DNA of 64,000 bases. Source: an uncultured Clostridia bacterium. GTDB lineage: Bacteria > Bacillota > Clostridia > Oscillospirales > Ruminococcaceae. Location of the stretch: NCBI GenBank assembly GCA_947625615.1, contig CANQPB010000001.1, positions 1-64,000 of the forward strand, read 5' to 3'. Positions 50,361 through 59,043 of this stretch are shown here, in pieces; within the stretch, counting starts at the first letter, position 1; each line of letters opens with the position of its first letter. The notes beneath the pieces are model-generated. The model was not told the origin of the DNA and made no database searches. It was given only the letters and a program-made list of their open reading frames with translations. Made by a program: the position numbers and the translations under genes.

Positions 50361-50389
50361 TTTACAAAGAGTAAAATCGGGTGTATAAT
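50361..50389 (+). promoter_or_regulatory. sigma-A promoter of the XRE regulator
   Basis: TTTACA (50361-50366), 17-base spacer, TATAAT (50384-50389), about 90 bases before the ATG. Confidence 0.8.
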
Positions 50390-50477
50390 ATTCTTAGCGT
50401 CATTTGGCCGGGCGGCAGATATTTTTACAGCCCGCGGGCCTTATGACAGTTTCAGTTATCGGAGCGAAAAAAGGAAA

Positions 50478-51182
50478 ATGAGCACGGATTTTGCAAGAAT
50501 AATGACACTTTTAAGAAAAGAACGGGGGCTTTCACAGAAAAAAGCCGCCGAAGATCTCGGGGTATCGCAGGGGCTTCTCTCTCACTATGAAAAGGGCAAG
50601 CGCGAGTGCGGGCTCGATTTTTTGGTGCGCGCGGCGGACTACTATAACGTCAGCTGCGATTACCTTCTCGGCCGCTCGCCCGAACCCGAGGGCAAGACGA
50701 TCTCGATAGACGACATTCCCGAGGACGACCCCAACGTCCGCGACAAGGTCACCCCCGGCTCGGTGATGATAGCTTTCAACAAAAAGCTGATAAACAATTC
50801 TCTGAGCGTGGTGTTCTCGCTTCTTTCAAAGTGCCGCTCGTCGACGATGATAAAGGAATGCTGCGGATATATCATGCTCGCGGTGTATAAAATACTTCGG
50901 TATATCTATTCGGCGAATCCCAAAAACGATCAGAATTTCTTTATGATAGATCAGTCGACAGCGCCTTTCGGCACCAACGCCGCCATGAACGTCTGCGAAT
51001 CGAAAATAAGCGCCGCATCCTCCGGCAAAGCGCTCGCCGGCGAAGACGCCGTGGAAAACTCCGACGACCTTAGCGCCAACACAAAGACCCTCGCCGAGGA
51101 TTACCCGAGGTACTACTCCTCGATGGTGAACCTTATAAAGAACAGCGAATCGAGGATAAAATCACTCGGCGAAGAGGAATGA
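50478..51182 (+). CDS. XRE-family helix-turn-helix regulator with unknown C-terminal domain
   Basis: 234 residues. The first ~70 form an HTH_3 domain: LLRKERGLSQKKAAEDLGVSQ, then LLSHYEKGKRECGLDFLVRAADYYNVSCDYLLG. The rest (about 85-234) is mostly helical with a hydrophobic stretch around MIKECCGYIMLAVYKIL and is not a family I recognise. The ATG at 50478 follows AAAAAAGG; the frame opens earlier at 50334 but runs over the promoter. It is a single-gene unit, divergent from the phosphatase. Confidence 0.88.
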   Translation: MSTDFARIMTLLRKERGLSQKKAAEDLGVSQGLLSHYEKGKRECGLDFLVRAADYYNVSCDYLLGRSPEPEGKTISIDDIPEDDPNVRDKVTPGSVMIAFNKKLINNSLSVVFSLLSKCRSSTMIKECCGYIMLAVYKILRYIYSANPKNDQNFFMIDQSTAPFGTNAAMNVCESKISAASSGKALAGEDAVENSDDLSANTKTLAEDYPRYYSSMVNLIKNSESRIKSLGEEE

Positions 51183-51268
51183 CCTACCAAACGTCATTAT
51201 AACACATTCTCCCCGGGAATGCAACCGATTGACGGCCTGTATTTTTCCGCCGGGGCTTAAGGAGACCG

Positions 51269-52099
51269 ATGATGAAAAAGCGGGGAATTATTTTAACCTC
51301 CGTCGCCGCGCTGGCGGCAGCCCTTGCCGGCTATCTGACATTTGAAAACGAAGCGCTCACCGTCACCCCCTATGAATTTTCCTCTCAGGCGCTTCCCGAA
51401 GCCTTCGACGGCTTCAAGATCTGCCACCTTTCCGATATCCATGTGAAATCCGCACTGAGAAAATATCCCCGGCTGATTAAAAAGGTCGCAAAACTCTCGC
51501 CGGACATAATCGTCATCACCGGGGATCTTTTGGATTCCCGCCGTTCCGACCTTCAAACGGCCTTGAGCCTTGCCGAGACTCTCACCGACATTGCGCCGGT
51601 ATATTACGTCACCGGGAACCACGAGGAAAGCCTGCCTATTGAAGATTACACCGGGCTGATGTCTTCACTCTCCGACATGGGGGTGCATCTTATGGACAGC
51701 CGCACGGAGAAAATTTACCGCGGCGAAAACGGCGAATATATAAACGTCAGCGGCATTTTCGACAGCCCTCATTTTACGGTGAATAAGGCTTCGGAGATGT
51801 TTGACGAAAACGCGTTCGATCTCTTTTTGGCGCACCGGCCGCAGTTTGCCGCGGGATATGCGAGAGCCGGGGCGGATTTAACGCTGAGCGGCCACGCCCA
51901 CGGCGGCCAGATGAGGATCCCCTTTGTGGGCGGGCTTATCGCGCCGGATCAGTGGTTCTTCCCCGAATACAGCGAGGGAATGCACCGCTTCGGCGATCGC
52001 GCGACGGTGATCAGCCGCGGCATAGGAAACAGCCTCATTCCGTTTCGGATAAACAACCGCCCCGAGATAGTTACGGTTACGCTGAAAACGGCCGGATAA
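51269..52099 (+). CDS. Membrane-anchored metallophosphoesterase (YkuE-like)
   Basis: 276 residues: one N-terminal helix (about 6-22), then a calcineurin-like phosphoesterase domain with all five metal motifs: HLSDIHVK, ITGDLLDSRR, VTGNHEES, LFLAHRP and SGHAHGGQ. It probably faces the outside of the membrane; YkuE-type proteins act on surface or lipid-linked phosphoesters. The substrate is unknown. AAGGAGA precedes the first of two adjacent ATG codons. Confidence 0.9.
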   Translation: MMKKRGIILTSVAALAAALAGYLTFENEALTVTPYEFSSQALPEAFDGFKICHLSDIHVKSALRKYPRLIKKVAKLSPDIIVITGDLLDSRRSDLQTALSLAETLTDIAPVYYVTGNHEESLPIEDYTGLMSSLSDMGVHLMDSRTEKIYRGENGEYINVSGIFDSPHFTVNKASEMFDENAFDLFLAHRPQFAAGYARAGADLTLSGHAHGGQMRIPFVGGLIAPDQWFFPEYSEGMHRFGDRATVISRGIGNSLIPFRINNRPEIVTVTLKTAG

Positions 52100-52134
52100 C
52101 GGATATTTATTCAAAAATTTTTTCCTTTACCCCC

Positions 52135-52163
52135 TTGACAACCCTGCAAATACGTGGTAGAAT
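52135..52163 (+). promoter_or_regulatory. sigma-A promoter of the rpmG-secE-nusG-rplKA operon
   Basis: TTGACA (52135-52140), 17-base spacer, TAGAAT (52158-52163). The ~165-base leader up to rpmG contains a hairpin CCGCAAAA-CCGCCC-TTTTGCGG (near 52221-52242); nothing else is recognised. Confidence 0.85.
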
Positions 52164-52331
52164 GGCTTTACCTCTTTGCGGGGGTGTTTTTTTGGTGCGC
52201 TTTTTTGGCGCGAAGCTTTATCCGCAAAACCGCCCTTTTGCGGCGGCGCCGGCTGTAAGCCCGGCGGAGGGAGGCAATTAACCGCGCTTATTTACCCGTA
52301 TAAGCGTAATTTTCATCAGGAGGTGCCGAAA

Positions 52332-52481
52332 ATGAGGGTAAAAATCACATTGGCCTGCACGGAGTGCAAGCAAAGAAACTACTGTTCGAAAAAGAACAAG
52401 AAAAACGACCCCGACAGGCTTGAAATGAACAAGTACTGCAAGTTCTGCCGCAAACACACTCTCCACAGAGAGACAAAGTAG
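52332..52481 (+). CDS. rpmG: 50S ribosomal protein L33 (zinc-binding form)
   Basis: 49 residues: [17 protein letters not shown] at the start and [14 protein letters not shown] at the end. Two CxxC pairs mark the zinc-containing (C+) form of L33. AGGAGG precedes the ATG at 52332. It is first gene of the secE-nusG operon, a common Firmicutes arrangement. Confidence 0.96.
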   Translation: MRVKITLACTECKQRNYCSKKNKKNDPDRLEMNKYCKFCRKHTLHRETK

Positions 52482-52496
52482 AGGGGAGAGCAGAAA

Positions 52497-52718
52497 ATGG
52501 CAAAGGAAAAGAAAAACATTTTTGCCCGGGTTTTCGGGGCGATAGGCAAATTCTTCCGCGATTTGCTCGCGGAGGTTAAAAAAGTCGTCTGGCCGAGCAA
52601 AAAGCAGGTTCTGAACAACACGGCCGTGGTTTTGGCTGTGTGCGTGGTATGCGGCGTCGTTCTTTTCGGAATCGACTCTGTATTCGCGTTCCTTATCAGG
52701 CTTCTGGTCAGGGCCTGA
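52497..52718 (+). CDS. secE: Preprotein translocase subunit SecE
   Basis: 73 residues: basic N-terminal region with FFRDLLAEVKKVVWPSKKQV, the SecE signature before the single membrane helix (about 42-65). Holds SecY in the translocon. GGGGAG precedes the ATG; 15 bases after rpmG. Confidence 0.96.
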   Translation: MAKEKKNIFARVFGAIGKFFRDLLAEVKKVVWPSKKQVLNNTAVVLAVCVVCGVVLFGIDSVFAFLIRLLVRA

Positions 52719-52759
52719 CGGGCTTCTGCCCCACCTAAAAATGCGAAAGGAAATTCTTT

Positions 52760-53299
52760 ATGGATAACGAATTGGTCGCAAAATGGTACGTCGTCCACAC
52801 TTATTCGGGCTATGAAAACAAGGTGGCGCAGAATATCGAAAAGGTTGTAGAAAACCGCAAGCTTCAGGACACCATTCAGCAAGTCCGCGTTCCGGTGGAG
52901 ATCGTCGAGCAGACGGATTCCAACGGCAACAAGAAAGAAGCAGAATCGAAGCTGTTTCCCAGCTATGTTCTTGTAAAGATGGTTATGACCGACGAATCGT
53001 GGTATATCGTGCGCAACACGCGCGGCGTCACCGGGTTTGTCGGGCCGGGCTCGAAGCCGGTGCCTCTGAGTGAAAAAGAGGTCGCCGCCCTCGGGGTCGA
53101 CATAAGAAAGGTTCAGACGAGCGTCAACTTCAAGGAGGGCGACGAAGTCACCGTCCTGGGAGGCCCCTTCGACGGCTGGGTCGGAACCGTCAAGGCCATC
53201 AATCTCGAAGAGCAGACCGTCGACATCGTTGTTTCGATGTTCGGGCAGAAAACCCCCGCGACGCTTCCCGTCACGCAGGTTAAATTGGCTGAGGAATAA
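52760..53299 (+). CDS. nusG: Transcription termination/antitermination protein NusG
   Basis: 179 residues: NGN domain starting KWYVVHTYSGYENKVAQNIE, with LFPSYVLVKM and YIVRNTRGVTGFVG, then a KOW domain (GDEVTVLGGPFDGWVGTVK). Binds RNA polymerase and links it to Rho or the ribosome. 41 bases after secE. Confidence 0.97.
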   Translation: MDNELVAKWYVVHTYSGYENKVAQNIEKVVENRKLQDTIQQVRVPVEIVEQTDSNGNKKEAESKLFPSYVLVKMVMTDESWYIVRNTRGVTGFVGPGSKPVPLSEKEVAALGVDIRKVQTSVNFKEGDEVTVLGGPFDGWVGTVKAINLEEQTVDIVVSMFGQKTPATLPVTQVKLAEE

Positions 53300-53430
53300 G
53301 CCGCGCATATGCGCAAATCCAAAAGGAAAAAATGCGCCGCCAATTGCGGAATGCGTTTTCTCTGAAAGTGGGAGAGCCGTAAAATTTTCAAGACGGCCCG
53401 CCTTTACCACATTATATGGAGGAATAAATT

Positions 53431-53856
53431 ATGGCACAGAAAGTAACAGGAATTATCAAGTTACAGATCCCCGCGGGCAAAGCCACCCCCGCGCCGCCGG
53501 TAGGCCCCGCACTCGGCCAGCACGGCGTCAACATCGTGGCGTTCACCAAGGATTTCAATGAAAGAACCAAGAACGACATCGGCCTTATCATTCCGGTAGT
53601 AATCACCGTTTACGCCGACCGTTCATTCACCTTCATCACCAAGACCCCGCCGGCAGCCGTCCTCATCAAGAAGGCCTGCGGAATCGAATCCGGCTCGGGA
53701 GTGCCAAACAAGACAAAGGTCGCCTCGCTCACCAAGGCTCAGGTCAGAGCTATTGCCGAGCAGAAGCTGCCCGATCTCAACGCGGGCTCCGTTGAAGCGG
53801 CCATGTCAATGATAGCAGGTACCGCCCGTTCTATGGGAGTCACCGTCGTAGACTGA
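53431..53856 (+). CDS. rplK: 50S ribosomal protein L11
   Basis: 141 residues, full length: [20 protein letters not shown] at the start, the RNA-binding C-terminal domain with [19 protein letters not shown] and ending [18 protein letters not shown] precedes the ATG. The 131-base gap after nusG shows no gene. Confidence 0.98.
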   Translation: MAQKVTGIIKLQIPAGKATPAPPVGPALGQHGVNIVAFTKDFNERTKNDIGLIIPVVITVYADRSFTFITKTPPAAVLIKKACGIESGSGVPNKTKVASLTKAQVRAIAEQKLPDLNAGSVEAAMSMIAGTARSMGVTVVD

Positions 53857-53977
53857 AAACCGGCACGCGCCGAATAAGAATAAAAATTAACGGCGCCGGT
53901 TTTTAACCTTTAATGTGGGAGGATCTTCCTTATCCGCCTAACCACACACTGAATTACAAAGGAGATTACATCTAATT

Positions 53978-54673
53978 ATGAAACACGGAAAGAAATATAT
54001 TGACAGCCTTAAGGCCGTTGACAAGAACAGATTATACGACTCCCTTGAGGCCTGCGAGCTGGCCGCCTCGAACGCAAAGGCAAAGTTCGACGAGACCATT
54101 GAGGTTCATATCCGCCTCGGCGTCGATTCCCGCCACGCCGATCAGCAGGTTCGCGGCGCCGTCGTTCTGCCTAACGGCACCGGCAAGACCGTAAGAACCC
54201 TCGTCTTCTGCAAAGAGGACAAGTATGACGCCGCCAGAGAGGCCGGCGCAGACTACGTCGGCGGCGTTGAGTATGTCGACAAAATCATGAAGGAAAACTG
54301 GATGGACTTCGACGTTGTCATCGCCTCGCCCGACATGATGGGCGTCGTCGGACGCCTCGGTAAGATCCTCGGCCCCCGCGGCTTGATGCCTAACCCGAAG
54401 GCCGGCACCGTCGCCCCCGACATCGCAAGGGCTGTCACCGAAGCCAAGGCCGGTAAGATCGAATACCGCCTCGACAAAACCAACATCATTCACTGCCCGA
54501 TAGGCAAGGCTTCCTTCGGCAAAGAAAAGCTCGCCGAAAACTATGAGACCCTCGTTGAGGCCGTCGTTAAGGCAAAGCCCGCCGCCGCCAAGGGCCAGTA
54601 TCTCCGCTCCATCGTCATTTCCTCGACTATGGGCGTGGGCATCAAGTGCAACACCGCAAAGTACGGCGTATAA
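53978..54673 (+). CDS. rplA: 50S ribosomal protein L1
   Basis: 231 residues: [17 protein letters not shown] at the start, the L1 core with [18 protein letters not shown], ending [14 protein letters not shown]. In many bacteria L1 represses its own operon; an L1-binding mimic in the 121-base gap after rplK is possible but I could not fold one. A strong terminator follows, and rplJ/rplL, which usually come next, are absent. Confidence 0.98.
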   Translation: MKHGKKYIDSLKAVDKNRLYDSLEACELAASNAKAKFDETIEVHIRLGVDSRHADQQVRGAVVLPNGTGKTVRTLVFCKEDKYDAAREAGADYVGGVEYVDKIMKENWMDFDVVIASPDMMGVVGRLGKILGPRGLMPNPKAGTVAPDIARAVTEAKAGKIEYRLDKTNIIHCPIGKASFGKEKLAENYETLVEAVVKAKPAAAKGQYLRSIVISSTMGVGIKCNTAKYGV

Positions 54674-54686
54674 CTTACAAAAATCT

Positions 54687-54716
54687 CCCCCGGCCGAAAA
54701 AGCCGGGGGCTTTTTT
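54687..54716 (+). terminator. Terminator after rplA
   Basis: CCCCCGGC, loop CGAAAAA, GCCGGGGG, then CTTTTTT. A second hairpin with A and T flanks follows at 54717-54761 (AAAAATATCCGCC/GGACGGACATTTTT with two G-U pairs), so the pair can stop transcription from both sides. Confidence 0.92.
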
Positions 54717-54806
54717 AAAAATATCCGCCCCCGAAGCTGACGGAGACGGACATTTTTATATATAAAACACTTCTTGATGGGAGCGGCGCAGATGATTTAC
54801 AGTAAC
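54717..54806 (-). ncRNA. Candidate short non-coding transcript
   Basis: A promoter at 54807-54836 fires leftward into about 90 bases that hold no gene and end in a long hairpin with a T run (AAAAATGTCCGTC paired to GGCGGATATTTTT) before the rplA terminator. A 12-codon frame lies in the hairpin but has no ribosome site. A regulatory RNA or an antisense leader is possible. Confidence 0.35.
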
Positions 54807-54836
54807 ATTGTACCCCCCCCCTGAACGATTTGTCAA
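54807..54836 (-). promoter_or_regulatory. Promoter with a nine-G tract in the spacer
   Basis: Minus-strand TTGACA (54836-54831), 18-base spacer, TACAAT (54812-54807). The nine bases next to the -10 box are all G (C on the plus strand, 54813-54821). Slippage would move the spacer between 17, 18 and 19 bases. Confidence 0.65.
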
Positions 54837-54925
54837 GAGGTTTTCGCAAAATTCTACGAAAAAATTTCCTCTACTATATAAGACGACAAAAAGGGCCTTG
54901 AGGTTTCAAAAATCCGAAAAAATTT

Positions 54926-54952
54926 TAAAATCCCCTCCGAAAAACGGAGGGG
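54926..54952 (-). terminator. Terminator of the SGNH lipoprotein gene
   Basis: Minus strand: CCCCTCCG, loop TTTTT, CGGAGGGG, then ATTTTAAAATTTTTT. Confidence 0.85.
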
Positions 54953-54967
54953 ATAAATTCATTTCTT

Positions 54968-56194
54968 TTATTTGCTGTAGGCTACCGCCAGAACCTGGAG
55001 GTCGGTCTTAGGCTCGCCCTTTGCGGTGAACTCTACGCGGTATTTGCCGCTGTCGTATTCGCGGTGCAGAACGCCGACATAAGGGCAAGACCAGCCGCCC
55101 TGCTCGTATTCGTTGAATTCCTTAGTGCCGACGAGCTCGCCGTTGAAGTAGATGTTCGCGACTAAGGTGCCGTAGGTGTCGGAGCCCATGGCGGGATAGA
55201 CGACGAAGGCGCACCTGCCCTCAAACTCAAAGACAAGCGGTTCGTTGTTCTCGGAATATTCCTTCGTCCAGCCGTCGGAATAGTGGAAGCCCGTGCTCGC
55301 CTTTCTCCAGGAGCCCTGCTCCGTCGGGGTGGTGTCGGAGCGCTGCATCATTGAGGCGTTGTAGAAATATTTCGGATAGAGCCAGTCGTCGGGAACGGAG
55401 TAGTCCTCGGCGCTGCCCTCCGAGCGGTCGACCTCGTCGTAGAAGTAGGAGATGAATTCGGCGACGACCGCGTTGCCCTCGGCATGAGGGTGGGTGTAGT
55501 CGTTCGAGAAGTCGCTCCACTGCATGGCGCCCTCGTCAAAGAGGTAGGTTATGCCGTCGGCGTAGCTTATCATCGAGACGTCGTAGTGGGCGCCTATCTC
55601 CTTTTTCCAGCCCTGCGAAGTCCAGCCCTCCTGCATTCTTGCAAAGAGAAGTATCACCGCCGGCTTTGTTTCGTAGTCAATCGCGTCGCGGATCATCGCC
55701 TCATAGGCGGCCTTGGTGTCCTCGTCGTCGCTGTCGTTTACGGCGAATTCTATGAATACGATGTCCGGGTCGTGCTTTAAAACGTCGTTTTCAAATCTCA
55801 GCGCGCCGAGATTCGAAGGCGTGCCGGAAATTCCCGAATTGAAGTAGTGGACGTTGTCCCCCTTGCCCTTGCCGAAGGTATCTTTAAAGTAAAGATAGGA
55901 GCGGTTGGCGTAGCAGGTCTCAAGGCCGTCGCCCTCGGTGATGGAGCCGCCGATGTAAACTATGTTGACGTCTTCGCCTTTGCGCGCCTTTTCTATGGCG
56001 TTCTTTAGGCGGTAGGTGTTTCCGAGCGATGTGAGCGATTTTAATTTTGCGTTGTTCATGTATTCCTCAAAAGAGCCGGGACTGTCTATCCATTCGAGGC
56101 CCTCCTTGGGGGTTCCGCCCGAGCAGGCGGTCAAAAGGCCCATTGAAAGGGCGGCGGTGAGCGCAAATACCATTGCGCGCTTAAGTTTTGACAT
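54968..56194 (-). CDS. SGNH/GDSL esterase-like lipoprotein
   Basis: 408 residues: signal peptide with lipobox LLTACS, a short region, then an SGNH hydrolase domain with block I YIGGSITEGDG (catalytic Ser), block II SGISGTPSN, block III EFAVNDSDD and block V DYTHPHAEG (Asp/His). A C-terminal beta domain (about 300-408) may bind sugar. It is predicted to remove acetyl or other acyl groups from a polysaccharide at the cell surface. ATG at 56194 has AGGAGGAAC upstream; the longer frame to 56308 overlaps the preceding gene. Confidence 0.87.
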   Translation of the reverse strand: MSKLKRAMVFALTAALSMGLLTACSGGTPKEGLEWIDSPGSFEEYMNNAKLKSLTSLGNTYRLKNAIEKARKGEDVNIVYIGGSITEGDGLETCYANRSYLYFKDTFGKGKGDNVHYFNSGISGTPSNLGALRFENDVLKHDPDIVFIEFAVNDSDDEDTKAAYEAMIRDAIDYETKPAVILLFARMQEGWTSQGWKKEIGAHYDVSMISYADGITYLFDEGAMQWSDFSNDYTHPHAEGNAVVAEFISYFYDEVDRSEGSAEDYSVPDDWLYPKYFYNASMMQRSDTTPTEQGSWRKASTGFHYSDGWTKEYSENNEPLVFEFEGRCAFVVYPAMGSDTYGTLVANIYFNGELVGTKEFNEYEQGGWSCPYVGVLHREYDSGKYRVEFTAKGEPKTDLQVLAVAYSK

Positions 56195-56243
56195 ATATAA
56201 TGTTCCTCCTTGACTGCGCGCCCGCCCGGTTTGGGCTGCGCGC

Positions 56244-56861
56244 TCAGTAAATATCGGCGGGATTTTCACCCGGGGCCGTCGGCACTTCCACGGCTTGCGC
56301 GTCCTCAATTATCACTCCGTATTTGATTTCAAACGCGTTCTCGATTCCGTCGGGGAGGTTTTCCTCCTCCTTTACCGCTTTCATGGCGGCGGCAATACGG
56401 CCGTTTTCCTCCTCTTCGGAAACCTTAAGATCGAAGCCGATGACGTTTTTCTGCTCGTAAACTCCCGCGCCGCCGAAAAGATCGGAGCAGCGCTCCATTA
56501 CCTCGTCCCGCATATGCCTAAGCGTTTTCAGAGAATAATTAAGGGTGACGAATTCGTAATCGGTTCTTCCGGCAAGAAGATTTTCATAGTAGACCCTGTC
56601 GGCGTCGGGGGTGAGGGCGATGTAAAAATAGTCCTCTTTTCCCGGTTCGACCCACGCGCCCGCGTAGTCGTCCCGGATAATTTCGCCGTTTTGGCCGAAG
56701 ACCGCGCCGTAGATTATCGTCCACGCGTTCGTAACGGTTTCCTCGTAGGCTTTTTCGACTACGCCGTTTTCATTCGGCACCGGTGCCGCAGAAGCGGCGA
56801 CGCTCATGGCCGACGCAGCGGCAAGAGCGATTGCTAAAATAACGGTTAAAAGCTTTTTCAT
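56244..56861 (-). CDS. Secreted protein of unknown function
   Basis: 205 residues with a clear signal peptide (about 1-25, ending ASAAP). The mature part is acidic with a mixed alpha/beta pattern (TLNYSLKTLRHMRDEVMERC and VIGFDLKVSEEEE are the clearest segments). I do not recognise a family. It is 50 bases upstream of the SGNH esterase gene on the same strand, and probably in one transcript with it, so the two secreted products may act together. AGGAGG precedes the ATG. No promoter was found with confidence. Confidence 0.7.
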   Translation of the reverse strand: MKKLLTVILAIALAAASAMSVAASAAPVPNENGVVEKAYEETVTNAWTIIYGAVFGQNGEIIRDDYAGAWVEPGKEDYFYIALTPDADRVYYENLLAGRTDYEFVTLNYSLKTLRHMRDEVMERCSDLFGGAGVYEQKNVIGFDLKVSEEEENGRIAAAMKAVKEEENLPDGIENAFEIKYGVIIEDAQAVEVPTAPGENPADIY

Positions 56862-56940
56862 TTCAAAGTCCTCCTGAAATTTATTTTACATATGTAATAC
56901 GCACGGGAGGGCCGAAATATTGCAGCCTTTAAAAATTTTT

Positions 56941-56989
56941 CTAAAAATTTTCCCTTAACCCATAACGAGCGCGCAAAACTGCGCGCTCG
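56941..56989 (-). terminator. Terminator of the MsmK-like gene
   Basis: Minus strand: CGAGCGCGC, loop AGTTTT, GCGCGCTCG, followed about 20 bases later by AAAATTTTTAG; the distance to the T run lowers confidence. Confidence 0.6.
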
Positions 56990-57012
56990 CTGAGGGTATG
57001 TAGGGTTTGTTA

Positions 57013-58155
57013 TCAGTTGATGATTACCTTTTCGGTTTCCTTGTCGAAGATGTGAATCCTGTTGGCGTCTAAAGCGCACTGGATAACGTCCTGCGGCCTT
57101 GCGGTCGAGCGGTTGGAAACGCGGGCGGTAAGGTTGATGCCCTCGCAGGTGAGATAGAGATAGGTCTCGGCGCCCATCATTTCGGCGATGTTGACGGTGG
57201 CTTCGATGATGCCGGTCTTGGCCGAGGAGATGAATACCTCTTCGTCGTGAATGCACTCGGGGCGAACGCCGGTGATGATCTCCTTGTTGAGATAGGGGGC
57301 GAGGACTTCTTCGTTGACCTTGGACTCGGGGATCTCGATGTAGAACTTGCGGCCGCGGCGCTCCTTGGTGTCCTCAGAGCCGAATTCAATGTTGTATTTG
57401 CCGTCGATCTTTACAAGCTTGGAATCGATGAAGTTCATCTGCGGGGATCCGATGAATCCGGCGACGAACAGATTGCAAGGATAGCTGTAAAGGGTCTGCG
57501 GGGTGTCGACCTGCTGAATGAAGCCGTCCTTCATGACGACGATTCTGTCGGCCATGGTCATGGCCTCGGTCTGGTCGTGGGTAACGTAGATGAAGGTGGT
57601 GCCGAGTTTCTTGTGGAGAAGCGAGATCTCGGTTCTCATCTGGGCGCGCAGCTTGGCGTCGAGGTTGGAAAGAGGCTCGTCAAGAAGGAAGACCTGCGGC
57701 TCGCGGACAAGCGCACGTCCGAGGGCGACACGCTGTCTCTGTCCGCCCGAAAGAGCCTTCGGCTTTCTGTCGAGCAGGTGGGATATATCAAGAATACGGG
57801 CAGCTTCCTCGACCTTGCGGGCTATCTGATCCTTCGGGGTCTTTCTGAGTTTAAGTCCGAAAGCCATGTTCTCGAAAACGGTCATATGAGGATAGAGGGC
57901 GTAGTTCTGGAAAACCATCGCGATATCCCTGTCCTTCGGGGCGATGTCGTTTACAAGGCGGTTGCCGATGTAAAGCTCGCCGTCGGTGATCTCCTCCAGA
58001 CCCGCGATCATACGCAGTGTGGTGGATTTGCCGCAGCCTGAGGGGCCGACAAAGATTATGAATTCCTTGTCTTTGATCTCAAGGCAGAAGTCGGAAACGG
58101 CCACAACGCCGCCCGGGTACTTCTTGTAGATGTGCTTAAGTGATAAGCTAGCCAT
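57013..58155 (-). CDS. Sugar ABC transporter ATP-binding protein (MsmK/UgpC type)
   Basis: 380 residues: Walker [11 protein letters not shown]-loop [12 protein letters not shown], signature [14 protein letters not shown], Walker [14 protein letters not shown]-loop THDQTEAM, then the C-terminal MalK-like TOBE regulatory domain. Such ATPases power CUT1 oligosaccharide importers, and one often serves several. No permease or binding protein is adjacent here; the lone binding protein at 44080-45396 may be a client. It is monocistronic with its own promoter and terminator. GGGAGG precedes the ATG. Confidence 0.94.
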   Translation of the reverse strand: MASLSLKHIYKKYPGGVVAVSDFCLEIKDKEFIIFVGPSGCGKSTTLRMIAGLEEITDGELYIGNRLVNDIAPKDRDIAMVFQNYALYPHMTVFENMAFGLKLRKTPKDQIARKVEEAARILDISHLLDRKPKALSGGQRQRVALGRALVREPQVFLLDEPLSNLDAKLRAQMRTEISLLHKKLGTTFIYVTHDQTEAMTMADRIVVMKDGFIQQVDTPQTLYSYPCNLFVAGFIGSPQMNFIDSKLVKIDGKYNIEFGSEDTKERRGRKFYIEIPESKVNEEVLAPYLNKEIITGVRPECIHDEEVFISSAKTGIIEATVNIAEMMGAETYLYLTCEGINLTARVSNRSTARPQDVIQCALDANRIHIFDKETEKVIIN

Positions 58156-58214
58156 TATATAGGCCTCCCTTTTCGCTGAAAATATTGCACTAATACAAAA
58201 TTAGCTACTCTTAT

Positions 58215-58243
58215 ATTATAGCGATGAATCGCGATTTGCACAA
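58215..58243 (-). promoter_or_regulatory. sigma-A promoter of the MsmK-like gene
   Basis: Minus-strand TTGTGC (58243-58238), 17-base spacer, TATAAT (58220-58215). The spacer contains GATTCATCGC preceded by GCGATTCATCGC-like inverted bases (CGCGATTCATCGC), a possible operator. Confidence 0.7.
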
Positions 58244-58279
58244 GTGTTTTTTTTAACAAACTTGTTTGACGCACTTTAT

Positions 58280-59023
58280 TTAATTTGACGGAAAAAAGTA
58301 GGAAAGCGATGAATTATCTTCCTTTTTAAGCGCCTGTTCCTCCCTCGGCGAAAGCTCGCGGGCCTGTCCCTCCGAAAGCGACGGGTCGAGGGGGATCCCT
58401 GCGAATTCCGTCCGCTTAAGATATGTCACCTCGTTGCCCAAAGCGCCGAACATGCGCTTTATCTGGTGATATCTGCCCTCGCGAAGCGTTATATAGCACT
58501 CCCGCTCGCCGGTTATCTCAAGCCCCGCGGGCAGAAGCTTTTCGCCGTCAAGCTCCATTCCGGCCGAGAATTTCTCCGCGGCGCCGGGGTCTATCGGGTC
58601 GCGAAGCCTGACACAGTATTTTTTATCAACGTGACGCTTCGGCGACAGAAGCCTGTGGGCGAGGGCTCCGTCGTCGGTAATGAGAACAAACCCCACTGTG
58701 TCCTTGTCAAGCCTTCCCGCCGGAAAAAGCCCCCGCCGCCGCAGATCGGGCGGCAGGAGTGCAAGAACCGTCTCCGAAAGGCCGTCGCGGGTGGAGCATA
58801 CCACCCCGGCCGGCTTATTCAGCATGATATAAAGATATTTTTTATAGCCTATCCTCTCGCCGTTGAGGGTGATCTCATCGGTATCCGGCGATATCTTTCT
58901 CTCGGGCCGGCGGCAGACCTCTTTGCCGACCGAGACCGCGCCCCGGCGTATTAGCTTTTGCGCCTCGGCGCGCGATATCCCCGCAACCTGTCCCGAGATG
59001 AATCTGTCAAGGCGCTCCTGCAT
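58280..59023 (-). CDS. Pseudouridine synthase, RsuA family
   Basis: 247 residues: N-terminal S4 RNA-binding domain (ISRAEAQKLIRRGAVSV), then the catalytic domain with LNKPAGVVCS and GRLDKDTVGFVLITDDG, whose Asp is the catalytic nucleophile, and YHQIKRMFGALGN near the end. It probably modifies U516-equivalent in 16S rRNA or a 23S site. GGACGGTTAAA lies before the ATG. It follows the DUF4830 gene by 20 bases. Confidence 0.93.
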   Translation of the reverse strand: MQERLDRFISGQVAGISRAEAQKLIRRGAVSVGKEVCRRPERKISPDTDEITLNGERIGYKKYLYIMLNKPAGVVCSTRDGLSETVLALLPPDLRRRGLFPAGRLDKDTVGFVLITDDGALAHRLLSPKRHVDKKYCVRLRDPIDPGAAEKFSAGMELDGEKLLPAGLEITGERECYITLREGRYHQIKRMFGALGNEVTYLKRTEFAGIPLDPSLSEGQARELSPREEQALKKEDNSSLSYFFPSN

Positions 59024-59043
59024 TTTAACCGTCCTTTCTTTGG

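Noticed and set aside
52164..52331. An attenuator or ribosomal-protein operator in the rpmG leader
   Set aside because: One hairpin is visible but it has no T run and does not resemble a known L1 or L33 target.
54738..54776. A 12-codon minus-strand frame after the G-tract promoter
   Set aside because: No ribosome site and it lies inside a hairpin that also serves as terminator.
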